A DNA stretch of 64,000 nt from Citreicella sp. C3M06 (GTDB lineage Bacteria; Pseudomonadota; Alphaproteobacteria; Rhodobacterales; Rhodobacteraceae), in assembly GCF_018860705.1 (NCBI RefSeq), contig NZ_JAHKQA010000072.1:124001-188000 (forward strand). Direction: 5' to 3'. The position numbers and the translations under genes are program-made. The notes below the pieces were generated by a model that did not search any database, had not been told where the DNA came from, and saw nothing but the letters and a program-made list of their open reading frames with translations. The first letter of the stretch is position 1; the number at the start of each line of letters is the position of its first letter. This document shows positions 27,909 to 35,293 of this stretch, piece after piece.

Positions 27909-29089
27909 CGCGTCAACTCCCGCATACCGCGTTCGATGCCCTGAAGCGTCATCGGCACCATGCGATCGTCAAAGATCTCGCGGATCATGTCGATGCTCTG
28001 GGTATAGCTCCAGTGGCTTTCGGGCACCGGGTTGATCCACAGATGATCGGGCCATTGCGCTTTGGCGCGCTCCAGCCAGACCTGCCCGGTCTCGGCGTTC
28101 CAATGCTCGGTGGCGCCGCCCGGATAGGCGATCTCATAGGGGGACATCGACGCATCACCGACGAAAACACATTTGTAATCGGGGCCATAGGTGTTGAGGA
28201 TCTCCCAGGTCGGAATCTGGGCATCCCAGCGGCGGCGATTGTCACGCCACACGCCCTCATACAGGCAGTTGTGAAAATAGTAGTGCTCCAGATGCTTGAA
28301 TTCCGATCTGGCGGCCGAAAACAGCTCTTCGACCACGCGGATATGCATATCCATCGACCCGCCGACATCGAGGAACAGCACCAGCTTGACGGCGTTGCGC
28401 CGTTCGGGGCGGGTCTTTACGTCAAGGTAGCCATGTTCGGCGGTGGCGCGAATGGTGCCATCAAGGTCGAGCTCTTGATGCGCCCCGTCCCGCGCCCATT
28501 TGCGCAACCGTTTCAGCGCCACCTTGATGTTGCGCGTGCCCAGTTCGACGGAATCGTCGAGATTGCGGAATTCGCGCTTGTCCCAGACCTTGACGGCGCG
28601 GCGATGGCGACTTTCCTTTTGCCCGATGCGCACGCCTTCGGGATTGAAGCCGTAGGCGCCAAAGGGCGAGGTTCCAGCTGTGCCGATCCATTTGTTGCCT
28701 CCCTGATGGCGGCCCTCCTGCTCTTCGAGCCGCTGCTTCAGCGTCTCCATCAGCTTGTCGAACCCGCCAAGCGCCTCAATCTCGGCGCGCTCTTCGGGGC
28801 TCAGGTGCTTTTCGGCCATTTTGCGCAGCCAGTCGGCGGGGAGTTCGAGCGCTTCGAGCATCTCGGTGGGTGTCAGCGCGTCGATGCCGCGAAAGGCTTC
28901 GGCAAAGGCACGGTCAAAGCGGTCGAGATGGCGCTCGTCCTTCACCATCGAGGCGCGGGCAAGGTAGTAAAAACCCTCGACGTCATAGGTGGCCAGCCCG
29001 GCCTTCATCGCGTCGAGGAACGTCAGGTATTCGCGCAGACTTACGGGAACCTGCGCGCTGCGGAGGGCTTCGAAGAACGGTACGAACAT
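27905..29089 (-). CDS. VWA domain-containing CoxE-like protein
   Basis: A 394-residue protein. The N-terminal part is helical (FFEALRSAQVPVSLREYLTFL), with a charged middle, then a von Willebrand A-type domain. Its metal-site motif is DVGGS (D241), a variant of the usual DxSxS. Proteins of this type are often paired with a MoxR-type AAA ATPase and act in enzyme maturation. No MoxR gene is seen next to it here. The ATG at 29089 is chosen over an upstream in-frame start because MFVPFFEAL is the usual family N-terminus and an AAGGG site precedes it. Its stop overlaps the kinase start (ATGA). Confidence 0.8.
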   Translation of the reverse strand: MFVPFFEALRSAQVPVSLREYLTFLDAMKAGLATYDVEGFYYLARASMVKDERHLDRFDRAFAEAFRGIDALTPTEMLEALELPADWLRKMAEKHLSPEERAEIEALGGFDKLMETLKQRLEEQEGRHQGGNKWIGTAGTSPFGAYGFNPEGVRIGQKESRHRRAVKVWDKREFRNLDDSVELGTRNIKVALKRLRKWARDGAHQELDLDGTIRATAEHGYLDVKTRPERRNAVKLVLFLDVGGSMDMHIRVVEELFSAARSEFKHLEHYYFHNCLYEGVWRDNRRRWDAQIPTWEILNTYGPDYKCVFVGDASMSPYEIAYPGGATEHWNAETGQVWLERAKAQWPDHLWINPVPESHWSYTQSIDMIREIFDDRMVPMTLQGIERGMRELTR

Positions 29090-29290
29090 GGCTTGGACCC
29101 TTCGTGGCGACGCGATCAAACCGGGAACGCCCCGACATGGTAACGCCCGCTTTGCTATCTGCAACCCTTGTCACCGAAACGCTATTCTGGCGCAATGCCG
29201 CCCGAAATAATGGCATAAACTTTGGTTTATCCCGGATTTCTAAACCCGCGGCTGATTTTGCAGGCCGCACGGATGTGCTGTGATCATCAG
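29090..29290. other. Intergenic stretch upstream of the RNA candidate
   Basis: No gene is seen here. It contains an inverted repeat with arms GGTTTA and TAAACC (29224-29246, 11-base spacer), upstream of the minus-strand VWA gene. The promoter of the VWA gene and that of the structured RNA candidate on the plus strand are probably both in this stretch. Confidence 0.4.
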
Positions 29291-29476
29291 GCCGGTCCCC
29301 CCGCCGGTCGTCGTTCGCTGCGTGCCTCTCACATGTCCCCGTGAAAGGCTCCTCGGGTGATCCTCCGGATCGAGGGTCATTCAGTGCCGGTGTGAAGCCC
29401 CCATTTGGGACCGACCATCCGGCATTTTATCCCGGTCTTTCGGGTGCGCAGCGAACGGCCACAACTTAACTGTGGC
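29291..29476 (+). ncRNA. Structured RNA candidate (sRNA or leader)
   Basis: A long-range stem brings together 29310-29327 and 29442-29459. Its core GTTCGCTGCG pairs perfectly with CGCAGCGAAC and extends to about 17 pairs with wobbles. Inside are at least three local hairpins: CCTC...GATCC-TCC-GGATC...GAGG (about 29351-29376), TGCCGG/CCGGCA enclosing CCC-ATTT-GGG, and CCCG-GTCTTT-CGGG (29431-29444). A GCCACA/TGTGGC hairpin follows at 29458-29476. Size (about 150-190 nt) would fit 6S RNA or a cis-acting leader for the gene at 29539/29759. The branched fold argues against a simple rod-like 6S RNA. Strand is inferred from the downstream genes. Confidence 0.45.
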
Positions 29477-29538
29477 GCATCCCTGAACGAGGTGGCAGTT
29501 GGTGCGTTATAAAGGCAAAGCCGAGGCAAGAGGTCATC

Positions 29539-29754
29539 ATGCGTGCAAAGACTGCAAAGGTCACGAGGTCTGTAGTGACGCTCGCGGTGACGCCGGTTTG
29601 GACAACGCAGCAGACCGTGACGTCGGTGACGATCGGCGATTGCACCACCAAGATCATGTCAAAATCTACCCGGGTGCGCCGTGCGGGCGATACGGTTGGC
29701 GCGACCAAGGCAGAGCCACGCCCGGAAAACGGGCTTTGGCGGATTGCCGGCTGA
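29539..29754 (+). CDS. Possible small ORF, function unknown
   Basis: A 71-codon frame with AGAGG seven bases before its ATG, ending 4 bases before the start of the next gene. The product is basic and Thr/Val/Ser-rich (SVVTLAVTPVWTTQQTVTSV), with no recognisable domain or clear membrane segment. Position and ribosome site favour translation, perhaps as a leader. The composition is not convincing, and overlapping frames on both strands are also open. It could be non-coding leader sequence. Confidence 0.3.
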   Translation: MRAKTAKVTRSVVTLAVTPVWTTQQTVTSVTIGDCTTKIMSKSTRVRRAGDTVGATKAEPRPENGLWRIAG

Positions 29755-29758
29755 GCAG

Positions 29759-30151
29759 ATGCAGTTGCGCGGGTTTCTTTGCATATGCGGATTTGCGACG
29801 GTGTTGGCCCTGTTGCCAGCAGATGCCATGGCGCAATCCGATGCCGAGGATGTCGTAGAGCATCTGGCCGTCGACGGGTTCGAAGTGCTCGATATTCGCA
29901 GGACATTGCTGGGCCGCCTTCGGTTCCGGGCACAGCGCGGCGACATCCTGCGTGAAGTCGTTCTGAACCCATCCACTGGCGTCATCCTTCGAGACTATGT
30001 CACGCGCCGGCGCCTTCCTGACGAGCGTGATGGCGATCGCGGCGGGCAACGGGCCAGGGGAAATCCGCCGTCGGGGCCGAGGGATCGCCCGACTTCGACC
30101 GGCGGCCATCCGCCCGAGCCGGGCGGGCGGCCTTCGGGGCTGGCGCAATAG
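29759..30151 (+). CDS. PepSY-like small exported protein
   Basis: A 130-residue protein. Its signal peptide is MQLRGFLCICGFATVLALLP followed by ADAMAQ, with cleavage expected near residue 25. One PepSY-like unit follows (about 28-80: EDVVEHLAVDGFEVLDIRRT, VVLNPSTGVILRDYV). The C-terminal 45 residues are proline-, glycine- and arginine-rich and likely disordered. PepSY units occur in periplasmic inhibitors and sensor accessories. The next gene, 23 bases downstream, encodes a membrane-anchored LuxR-type regulator, which suggests a signalling pair. The ATG at 29759 is chosen because it directly starts the signal peptide. Confidence 0.6.
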   Translation: MQLRGFLCICGFATVLALLPADAMAQSDAEDVVEHLAVDGFEVLDIRRTLLGRLRFRAQRGDILREVVLNPSTGVILRDYVTRRRLPDERDGDRGGQRARGNPPSGPRDRPTSTGGHPPEPGGRPSGLAQ

Positions 30152-30174
30152 CGGCGACAAGGCAAAGATACGAC

Positions 30175-30801
30175 ATGATCGATTTCTCGTGGTTGCGCGG
30201 CGCTACCATCTGGCGGGCCAAGGCGCGCGAATATGCGGTGGCCTTGGGGACGGGGGCGGCGCCTGATGCCCGCCCCGTGAGCGGTGCCAGAGTGGCCGAG
30301 CGCAGCGTGTTTGTCGTGCTTCTTGCGGTCCAGCTTTGTTGTACCGGGTTCTTCCTTTACGACATCCTGTCATCGCTTCTGGGGCTTCGGATCGCCCCGA
30401 TCGACTGGCAGCTTTACGAGCTGATCGAAATCGGCGCGGCGGTTGGCTTGCTGATCGGCGTTGCGGTCACGGCGAAGCTGCTGCTGCGCTCGCTGAGTGC
30501 CCGCGACAAGGCCGAGGACAGCCTGCGCCTTGCCTCCGGTGCGTTTCTCGATGTGCTCGAAGAACGCTTTGCCGACTGGTCCCTGACCCCAGCGGAACGC
30601 GATGTGGCGATGATGGCGATCAAAGGGTTTCCCATCGCCGAGATTGCCCGGATGCGCGGTGTGTCGGATGGCACGGTCAAGGCGCAGACCAACGCGATCT
30701 ATCGCAAGGCGGGGGTGTCGGGCCGCACGCAATTGCTCAGCCTGTTCATCGACGAATTGCTCGACGGTCAGGTCGAGGCGCGCCTGCTTCCAAAGGCGTG
30801 A
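30175..30801 (+). CDS. Membrane-anchored LuxR-type transcriptional regulator
   Basis: A 208-residue protein. Two hydrophobic segments (about 44-68 and 84-105) sit between a basic N-terminus and a C-terminal LuxR/GerE helix-turn-helix (about 137-195). The HTH contains SLTPAERDVAMMAIKGFPIA, then EIARMRGVSDGTVKAQTNAI. There is no receiver or autoinducer domain. The HTH would face the cytoplasm while bound to the inner membrane, so it could relay a membrane or periplasmic signal directly to DNA. It follows the PepSY-like gene and is convergent with the DUF2237 gene, 4 bases away. Targets are unknown. Confidence 0.75.
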   Translation: MIDFSWLRGATIWRAKAREYAVALGTGAAPDARPVSGARVAERSVFVVLLAVQLCCTGFFLYDILSSLLGLRIAPIDWQLYELIEIGAAVGLLIGVAVTAKLLLRSLSARDKAEDSLRLASGAFLDVLEERFADWSLTPAERDVAMMAIKGFPIAEIARMRGVSDGTVKAQTNAIYRKAGVSGRTQLLSLFIDELLDGQVEARLLPKA

Positions 30802-30805
30802 GCCG

Positions 30806-31177
30806 TCAGATCGAATGCTGGTTCAAAACGCCAAGCGGCACGATCTCGAGCGCGCGGCGATGGGTCGAGGCCAGCCGGACTTTCGGGGCGCAGCCCTCGT
30901 CATGGGCTTGCAGGAAGCGGATGGCGCAGAGGCACCAGCAATCCCCGGGTTTCAGCCCCGCGAAGCCGAATTCCGGGCGCGGGGTGCTGAGGTCGTTGCC
31001 GACATAGGCTGAAAAGGCAAGGAATTCCGCCGTCACGACCACGCAGACCGTATGGCTGCCGCTGTCTTCGGGGCAGGTGTTGCAATGACCATCCCGGAAA
31101 TAGCCAGTAAGCGGCGCGGTGGAACAGGGTTCCAGCGCTCGGTTCAGCACGTTCAGCGACGGGTCTTTGACTGGCAT
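30806..31177 (-). CDS. DUF2237 family protein
   Basis: A 123-residue cysteine-containing protein matching the DUF2237 family throughout: NVLNRALEPCSTAPLTGYFR, then EFLAFSAYVGNDLSTPRPEF, then GLKPGDCWCLCAIRFLQA. It has no signal peptide, so it is probably cytosolic. The several conserved cysteines hint at metal or redox chemistry, but no function is established that I know of. It lies upstream of pth on the same strand, with 62 bases between them. Confidence 0.85.
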   Translation of the reverse strand: MPVKDPSLNVLNRALEPCSTAPLTGYFRDGHCNTCPEDSGSHTVCVVVTAEFLAFSAYVGNDLSTPRPEFGFAGLKPGDCWCLCAIRFLQAHDEGCAPKVRLASTHRRALEIVPLGVLNQHSI

Positions 31178-31239
31178 GGCGTCGGCCTCCTCGCGGCGCA
31201 GCCTGTCAAAGCGCTGCGCGGCTGTCCAGCATGATACGC

Positions 31240-31920
31240 TTAGCGGAACCTGTCGGCGAGCTTCTGCAGCGGCGAGCGCGGATCTTCGGCGCTTTCCACG
31301 GCAGGGGCGTCCTTTGGGGCGGGCGGCTTGGCCGGGGTGGTTGACGAGCGCGGCGGATTGACCCGCAATGCCACGGCATTCAGAAATTTCGACCGGTCGC
31401 CGGACGCCAGCGCATCGGCCCCGTCCGAGATGCCGCGCATCAGATCATCAAGCCAGTCTTGCTCGGCCTTGGGGAAATCATGCAGCACATAGCCCGCGAC
31501 CGCCTCTTTGCGCCCCGGATGGCCGATGCCAAGCCGGACGCGGTGATAGGCTTCGGAAATATGGGCATGGATCGAGCGCAACCCGTTGTGACCGGCATGG
31601 CCACCCCCGGTTTTGACCCGGCATTTGCCGGGCGCAAGATCGAGCTCGTCGTGGAACACCGTGACATCGCCGGGCTCGAGCTTGAAAAACCGCATGGCTT
31701 CGCCGACCGACTGGCCTGACAGGTTCATGAAGGTCGCGGGCTTGAGCAACAGCAACTTGTCACCGCCAAGACGGCCCTCGGCGACCTCGCCCTGAAACCG
31801 CGCGCGCCACGGTGAAAAGCCGTGATCCTGCGCGATCCGGTCCATCGCCATAAAGCCGATATTGTGCCGGTTTCCGGCGTATTTCGCGCCGGGGTTGCCC
31901 AGCCCAACAAAGATCTGCAC
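31240..31920 (-). CDS. pth: Peptidyl-tRNA hydrolase
   Basis: A 226-residue hydrolase that frees tRNA from peptidyl-tRNAs dropped by ribosomes. The catalytic His is H19 in [24 protein letters not shown] supplies the conserved Asp, and [15 protein letters not shown] follows. A C-terminal extension rich in Pro/Ala/Ser (about 195-226) exceeds the E. coli length and is probably disordered. Start is GTG at 31920 with AAGGAG seven bases upstream. Confidence 0.95.
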   Translation of the reverse strand: MQIFVGLGNPGAKYAGNRHNIGFMAMDRIAQDHGFSPWRARFQGEVAEGRLGGDKLLLLKPATFMNLSGQSVGEAMRFFKLEPGDVTVFHDELDLAPGKCRVKTGGGHAGHNGLRSIHAHISEAYHRVRLGIGHPGRKEAVAGYVLHDFPKAEQDWLDDLMRGISDGADALASGDRSKFLNAVALRVNPPRSSTTPAKPPAPKDAPAVESAEDPRSPLQKLADRFR

Positions 31921-31985
31921 GCCATGTCTCCTTGCCGCATCTGCCCCCTAGATAGGCCAGGGCGGGGGGAAGTCACAAGCCGCGG

Positions 31986-32570
31986 TTATTGGCGAAAGAC
32001 GTCGCGTGCAATCAGCTGCGCCTCGCGCACGCCCAGCGGCTGCCCGTTAAGCGATCGGTACCAGAACGCCCCGTGGATCATGTTGGAGAGGATGTCGATG
32101 TCGCGATCTGGCGCAAGCTCTCCGCGGGTTTGCGAGCGACGCAGGAGATCCTTGACGATTGTGGACCGCGGCGCGACGAAGCGCTGCCAGAAGACGTCTC
32201 GGAAATCGGTATCATCCTGCGCGGCGGCCACGAGGCTGCGCAGGCAGTCGCCGTCGCGCTTCAGGTGTTCAAAGATTTCCGACAGGAACTGCGTCAAGGC
32301 GGTCTCTCCCGGCACGTCCGGGCCGGGATTGGGCACGTTCACGCTTGCGGCGTCGTAAAACGCATCCATCACCAGTTCCGCCTTGGACGGCCAGCGATTG
32401 TATAGCGTCTGGCGCGACACGCCGGCGGCATCGGTGAGCGCGCCGATGGTGACACGGGAATAGCCGCGGTCGCGTACCAACCGGATTGCGGCGGCCTTGA
32501 GCGCATCCGCGGCCTCTGCGTCGCGCGGGCGTCCGGGCCCGTTGCGTTTGCTGGAATCATTTGTGGTCAT
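31986..32570 (-). CDS. TetR/AcrR family regulator
   Basis: A 194-residue repressor. The N-terminal helix-turn-helix is at about 37-60 (VTIGALTDAAGVSRQTLYNR), with a helical ligand-binding region behind it. It is divergent from a Bcr/CflA efflux gene, which is the probable target. The start at 32570 is preferred over the in-frame ATG at 32612, because the predicted promoter (-35 at 32629-32624, -10 at 32607-32602) would begin transcription downstream of the earlier ATG. Operator-like repeats overlap that promoter, implying autoregulation. The ligand is unknown. Confidence 0.85.
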   Translation of the reverse strand: MTTNDSSKRNGPGRPRDAEAADALKAAAIRLVRDRGYSRVTIGALTDAAGVSRQTLYNRWPSKAELVMDAFYDAASVNVPNPGPDVPGETALTQFLSEIFEHLKRDGDCLRSLVAAAQDDTDFRDVFWQRFVAPRSTIVKDLLRRSQTRGELAPDRDIDILSNMIHGAFWYRSLNGQPLGVREAQLIARDVFRQ

Positions 32571-32601
32571 GAACGCGGCATACACCGAGGCGAGCGGGTT
32601 G

Positions 32602-32629
32602 AAAATACCCATTACAAGACTGCAGTCAA
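32602..32629 (-). promoter_or_regulatory. Promoter of the tetR-family gene
   Basis: On the minus strand TTGACT and TATTTT are separated by 16 bases, predicting a start site near 32595. The -35 element is part of the palindromic operator GACTGCAGTC. Confidence 0.55.
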
Positions 32630-32661
32630 TTTTATCGGTTGCATTTATGGACTACGGTCAA
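32618..32661. promoter_or_regulatory. Two-site operator between tetR gene and efflux gene
   Basis: GACTGCAGTCAA (32618-32629) and GACTACGGTCAA (32650-32661) match at 10 of 12 positions. They are 32 bases apart, about three helical turns on the same DNA face. The first contains a perfect 10-bp palindrome. They flank the divergent promoters and are the probable binding sites of the TetR-family protein. Confidence 0.6.
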
Positions 32662-32697
32662 TAAATGGAGCCAAAGCGCGTCACATCGGAGATCCAG

Positions 32698-33903
32698 ATG
32701 CTCAGCCCCACCGGCATGAAAGCCACTATGATTACCATCGTTCTGGCGTTGTTGGCCATGTTTCCGCCGTTGGCGACCGACATGTACCTGTCGGCGATGG
32801 AGCCTCTGGCCGAAGCGATGAACACCAGTTCCGCGGGCGCGGAATTGTCGCTGTCTCTGTTCTTTCTCGGGCTTTGTGTCGGCCAGCTGATCGTGGGGCC
32901 GATGATCGACGTGGCAGGGCGCAAAGGGCCGCTGCTGATCGGGGTGGCGGTGTTCACGCTGGCGTCGATCGGGTTGCTGCTGACCGACAATATCGTGGTG
33001 TTCAACACGCTGCGCTTCGTTCAGGCGCTTGGGGCCTGTGCGGGCATGGTGGTCGGGCGGGCCGTGGTGACCGATCTCTACGAGGGGCGGCGCGCGGCGC
33101 AGGTGATGACCGTTCTGGTGATGCTGATGACGCTGGGCCCGATCCTTGCGCCGTTCCTTGGCTCGTTGCTGCTGACGCTGCTTGGCTGGCGCTCGATCTT
33201 CGTGGCGCTGGTTCTGGTGGGGCTCTTCGCGCTGGTGCTGACGCAGGTGGTGATCCCCGAGACCCTGCCGGCGGACAAACGCAACAAGGCTGCCATTGGC
33301 GGTACCCTGCGCCGCCTTGCGGGCCTGTGCCGCACTCCCGCCTTCATCCTGCCAGCGTTGGTGACGGCCTGCGTGCAGGCGTCGATCTTTGCCTTCATCA
33401 CCGGCTCTTCGGGGGTGTTTCAGGGCGCGTTCGGGCTGTCGAGCCAGGCTTACGGGCTTTTGTTCGGGTTGATCGCCTCGGCGATGGTGATCTTTGGCCA
33501 GATCAACACATGGCTGTTGAACCGCTACGAGCCAGAGCAGATCGTGGCGCGGGGGCTGCCGCTGTTCGTGCTGACCGCAGCGCTGCTGCTTGGGGTGTCG
33601 GGCACGTCCGTGCTCTGGGTGCTGGTGGTGCCGCTGTGGCTGTCGCTGGGGCTGGTCGGCCTGCTGTCGGCCAATGTGATGAGCATCGCGATGGCGGGGG
33701 CCGCCGGGGCTGCGGGGCTTGGCAGCGCTGGCATCGGTGCGCTGCAATTCGGGCTGGCCTTTGCGACATCGACGCTGGTGGCGCTGGCCGGAACCGGCAG
33801 CGCGGGGCCGATGGCTACGGCGATCCTTGTGTCGGCGTCCGCGGGCTGGGGGGGGTGGCTTGTATTTCGCCGCCTGTGCGGCGTCGTCTCCCCGGCGCAG
33901 TAG
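32698..33903 (+). CDS. Bcr/CflA family multidrug efflux MFS transporter
   Basis: A 401-residue twelve-helix major facilitator. PPLATDMYLSAMEPLAEAM in helix 1 and LSLSLFFLGLCVGQLIVGPM in helix 2 are typical of the Bcr/CflA drug:proton antiporter group. GRAVVTDLYEGRRAAQ with the antiporter-type motif follows. It sits in the inner membrane and exports drugs or metabolites by proton exchange. I choose the ATG at 32698 because GGAG precedes it at 8 bases, rather than the ATG at 32665. It is divergent from the TetR gene and probably repressed by it. It ends one base before the convergent protease gene. Confidence 0.9.
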   Translation: MLSPTGMKATMITIVLALLAMFPPLATDMYLSAMEPLAEAMNTSSAGAELSLSLFFLGLCVGQLIVGPMIDVAGRKGPLLIGVAVFTLASIGLLLTDNIVVFNTLRFVQALGACAGMVVGRAVVTDLYEGRRAAQVMTVLVMLMTLGPILAPFLGSLLLTLLGWRSIFVALVLVGLFALVLTQVVIPETLPADKRNKAAIGGTLRRLAGLCRTPAFILPALVTACVQASIFAFITGSSGVFQGAFGLSSQAYGLLFGLIASAMVIFGQINTWLLNRYEPEQIVARGLPLFVLTAALLLGVSGTSVLWVLVVPLWLSLGLVGLLSANVMSIAMAGAAGAAGLGSAGIGALQFGLAFATSTLVALAGTGSAGPMATAILVSASAGWGGWLVFRRLCGVVSPAQ

Positions 33904-33904
33904 C

Positions 33905-34486
33905 TCAGCGCTCCAGAACCATGCGGCCTGACGAGATCTCAAGCCGCTCGAAGCGTTGCAGATAGCTCATGCCAAGCAGCGAGGTGGTCATCTCTCCCTC
34001 GTTGACATATGCGCGCAGGTTCGTGTCGTTGAAGGGGCCAAGCGCCACCTCATCCAGCGTGACAGGCGCCGTGCGCACAGGGCCGTTCGCGGTGCTTGCT
34101 TCGCCCCGGAACAGCAGCGCGTCGACATCAAGCCCGGCGCGCTCGGCATCGCGGCGGGTCAGCACCATCCCGGTGGCGCCGGTGTCGACCACGAAGCGCG
34201 TCGGTGCCCCGTTGATCTCGAGCGAGACGTAATAATGCCCATCGGGGGCGCGGGGTAGCTCGATCCGGCCGACTTCGGCAAAGACCGCTTGCTGCGGCAG
34301 GACCGTGGCGCGCACATCCTGCCACAGCCCGACCGCGACGATCACCCCGAGAAAGATCAGCGCCCAGGAACCCAGATAGTGCAGTTTTCGGCCCGGGGTC
34401 AGGCGCTTGCTCAGGAACAGGCCGCCGCCGATCACGAGGACAAGCAGGCCGAGGTAGATCAGGCGGGCGACGTCATGCTGGCTCAC
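33905..34486 (-). CDS. Membrane-anchored retropepsin-like aspartic protease
   Basis: A 193-residue protein. Two N-terminal membrane segments (about 9-25 and 38-56) are followed by a periplasmic single-lobe aspartic protease domain with the catalytic triplet DTG at 101-103 (FVVDTGATGMVLT). It matches the bacterial clan AA family TIGR02281. Such enzymes must dimerise to form an active site, as retroviral proteases do. Start is a GTG at 34486 with AAGGAG seven bases upstream; the open frame extends further but lacks a ribosome site. The substrate is unknown. Confidence 0.8.
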   Translation of the reverse strand: MSQHDVARLIYLGLLVLVIGGGLFLSKRLTPGRKLHYLGSWALIFLGVIVAVGLWQDVRATVLPQQAVFAEVGRIELPRAPDGHYYVSLEINGAPTRFVVDTGATGMVLTRRDAERAGLDVDALLFRGEASTANGPVRTAPVTLDEVALGPFNDTNLRAYVNEGEMTTSLLGMSYLQRFERLEISSGRMVLER

Positions 34487-34532
34487 GTAAGGCTCCTTGG
34501 CGGACCAGACATATATGGGGGCGCAGGGCCTG

Positions 34533-35153
34533 TCAGCCAAGCGCGCCGACGTTGCTGAGCCCGTCGAGCACGAATTGCACCGACAGCGCCGCCAGCAACA
34601 TGCCCAGCAGCCGCGTCACCACCACGATGCCGGTATGGCCCAGCGCGCGCTCGATCGGGCCAGAGGTCAGGAAGAGCAGCAGCACGATGGCGAGGACGCT
34701 CAGCATCACGCCGATCACCCCGGCGACGCCAAGCGCGCCATCGGTCTGCCCGGCAAGCAGGATCATTGTGGCGATGGCGCCCGGCCCGGCGATGAGCGGG
34801 ATGGCGATGGGAAACACCGACGGGTCCGGCAGGGCGCCGTCTTCGCCCGCCTTGTCCTCGCGCCGCTTGCTGCGGCGTTCGAACAGCATGTCGAGGGCGG
34901 TGATGAACAACAGGATGCCGCCCGCGATGCGGAAGGCCGGCATGGAGATGCCGATGAAGCCCAGCACCGCTTCGCCGAAGAAGGTGAACAGCATCAGGAT
35001 GCCGGCGGCGATGATGCAGGCGCGCAGCGCAAGAACGCGGCGATGGCGCGCATCGGCGCCTTGGGTCAGCGCGATGAAGACCGGGGCCAGCCCGATTGGG
35101 TCGATCACCACGAAAAGCGTGGCAAAGGCGGTGACGTAAAAGGCGATGTCCAT
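34533..35153 (-). CDS. MarC family inner-membrane protein
   Basis: A 206-residue integral membrane protein with six predicted helices. MarC family signatures are LFVVIDPIGLAPVFIALTQG near the N-terminus, FRIAGGILLFITALDMLF mid-protein and PLIAGPGAIATMILL. The original proposal that MarC mediates multiple antibiotic resistance has not held up, and the function is unknown. It lies 46 bases upstream of the retropepsin gene on the same strand. Confidence 0.88.
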   Translation of the reverse strand: MDIAFYVTAFATLFVVIDPIGLAPVFIALTQGADARHRRVLALRACIIAAGILMLFTFFGEAVLGFIGISMPAFRIAGGILLFITALDMLFERRSKRREDKAGEDGALPDPSVFPIAIPLIAGPGAIATMILLAGQTDGALGVAGVIGVMLSVLAIVLLLFLTSGPIERALGHTGIVVVTRLLGMLLAALSVQFVLDGLSNVGALG

Positions 35154-35194
35154 GGATCAAGCGGTAGTGGCCGCGTGCGCGCTTGTCCAGCGCC

Positions 35195-35253
35195 GAGGGG
35201 GGCCAGCCCCCCGCGCTGCGCGCTCCCCCCGGAGTTTACCGGGCAAGATGAAG
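35195..35253 (+). repeat. Intergenic repeat, copy 2
   Basis: A 59-base element between the MarC and EamA genes, matching copy 1 at 16354-16413. It has a GGGGGGCC/GGCC-type first hairpin, a second hairpin GCGC-TGC-GCGC, then CCCCCCGGAGTTTACCGGGC and AAGATGAAG. Here it lies downstream of the minus-strand EamA gene, in antisense orientation. Confidence 0.75.
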
Positions 35254-35293
35254 CCGGGGCGCGGCGCTAGTGTTCCCAGCGTTGCAGGGGGCG

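Noticed and set aside
29291-29476. Cobalamin riboswitch or SRP RNA identity for the structured RNA
   Set aside because: A GGTG-N2-AA-like stretch is present, but the downstream conserved cobalamin box is missing. The SRP tetraloop region GGAAGGAAGCAGCC is also absent.
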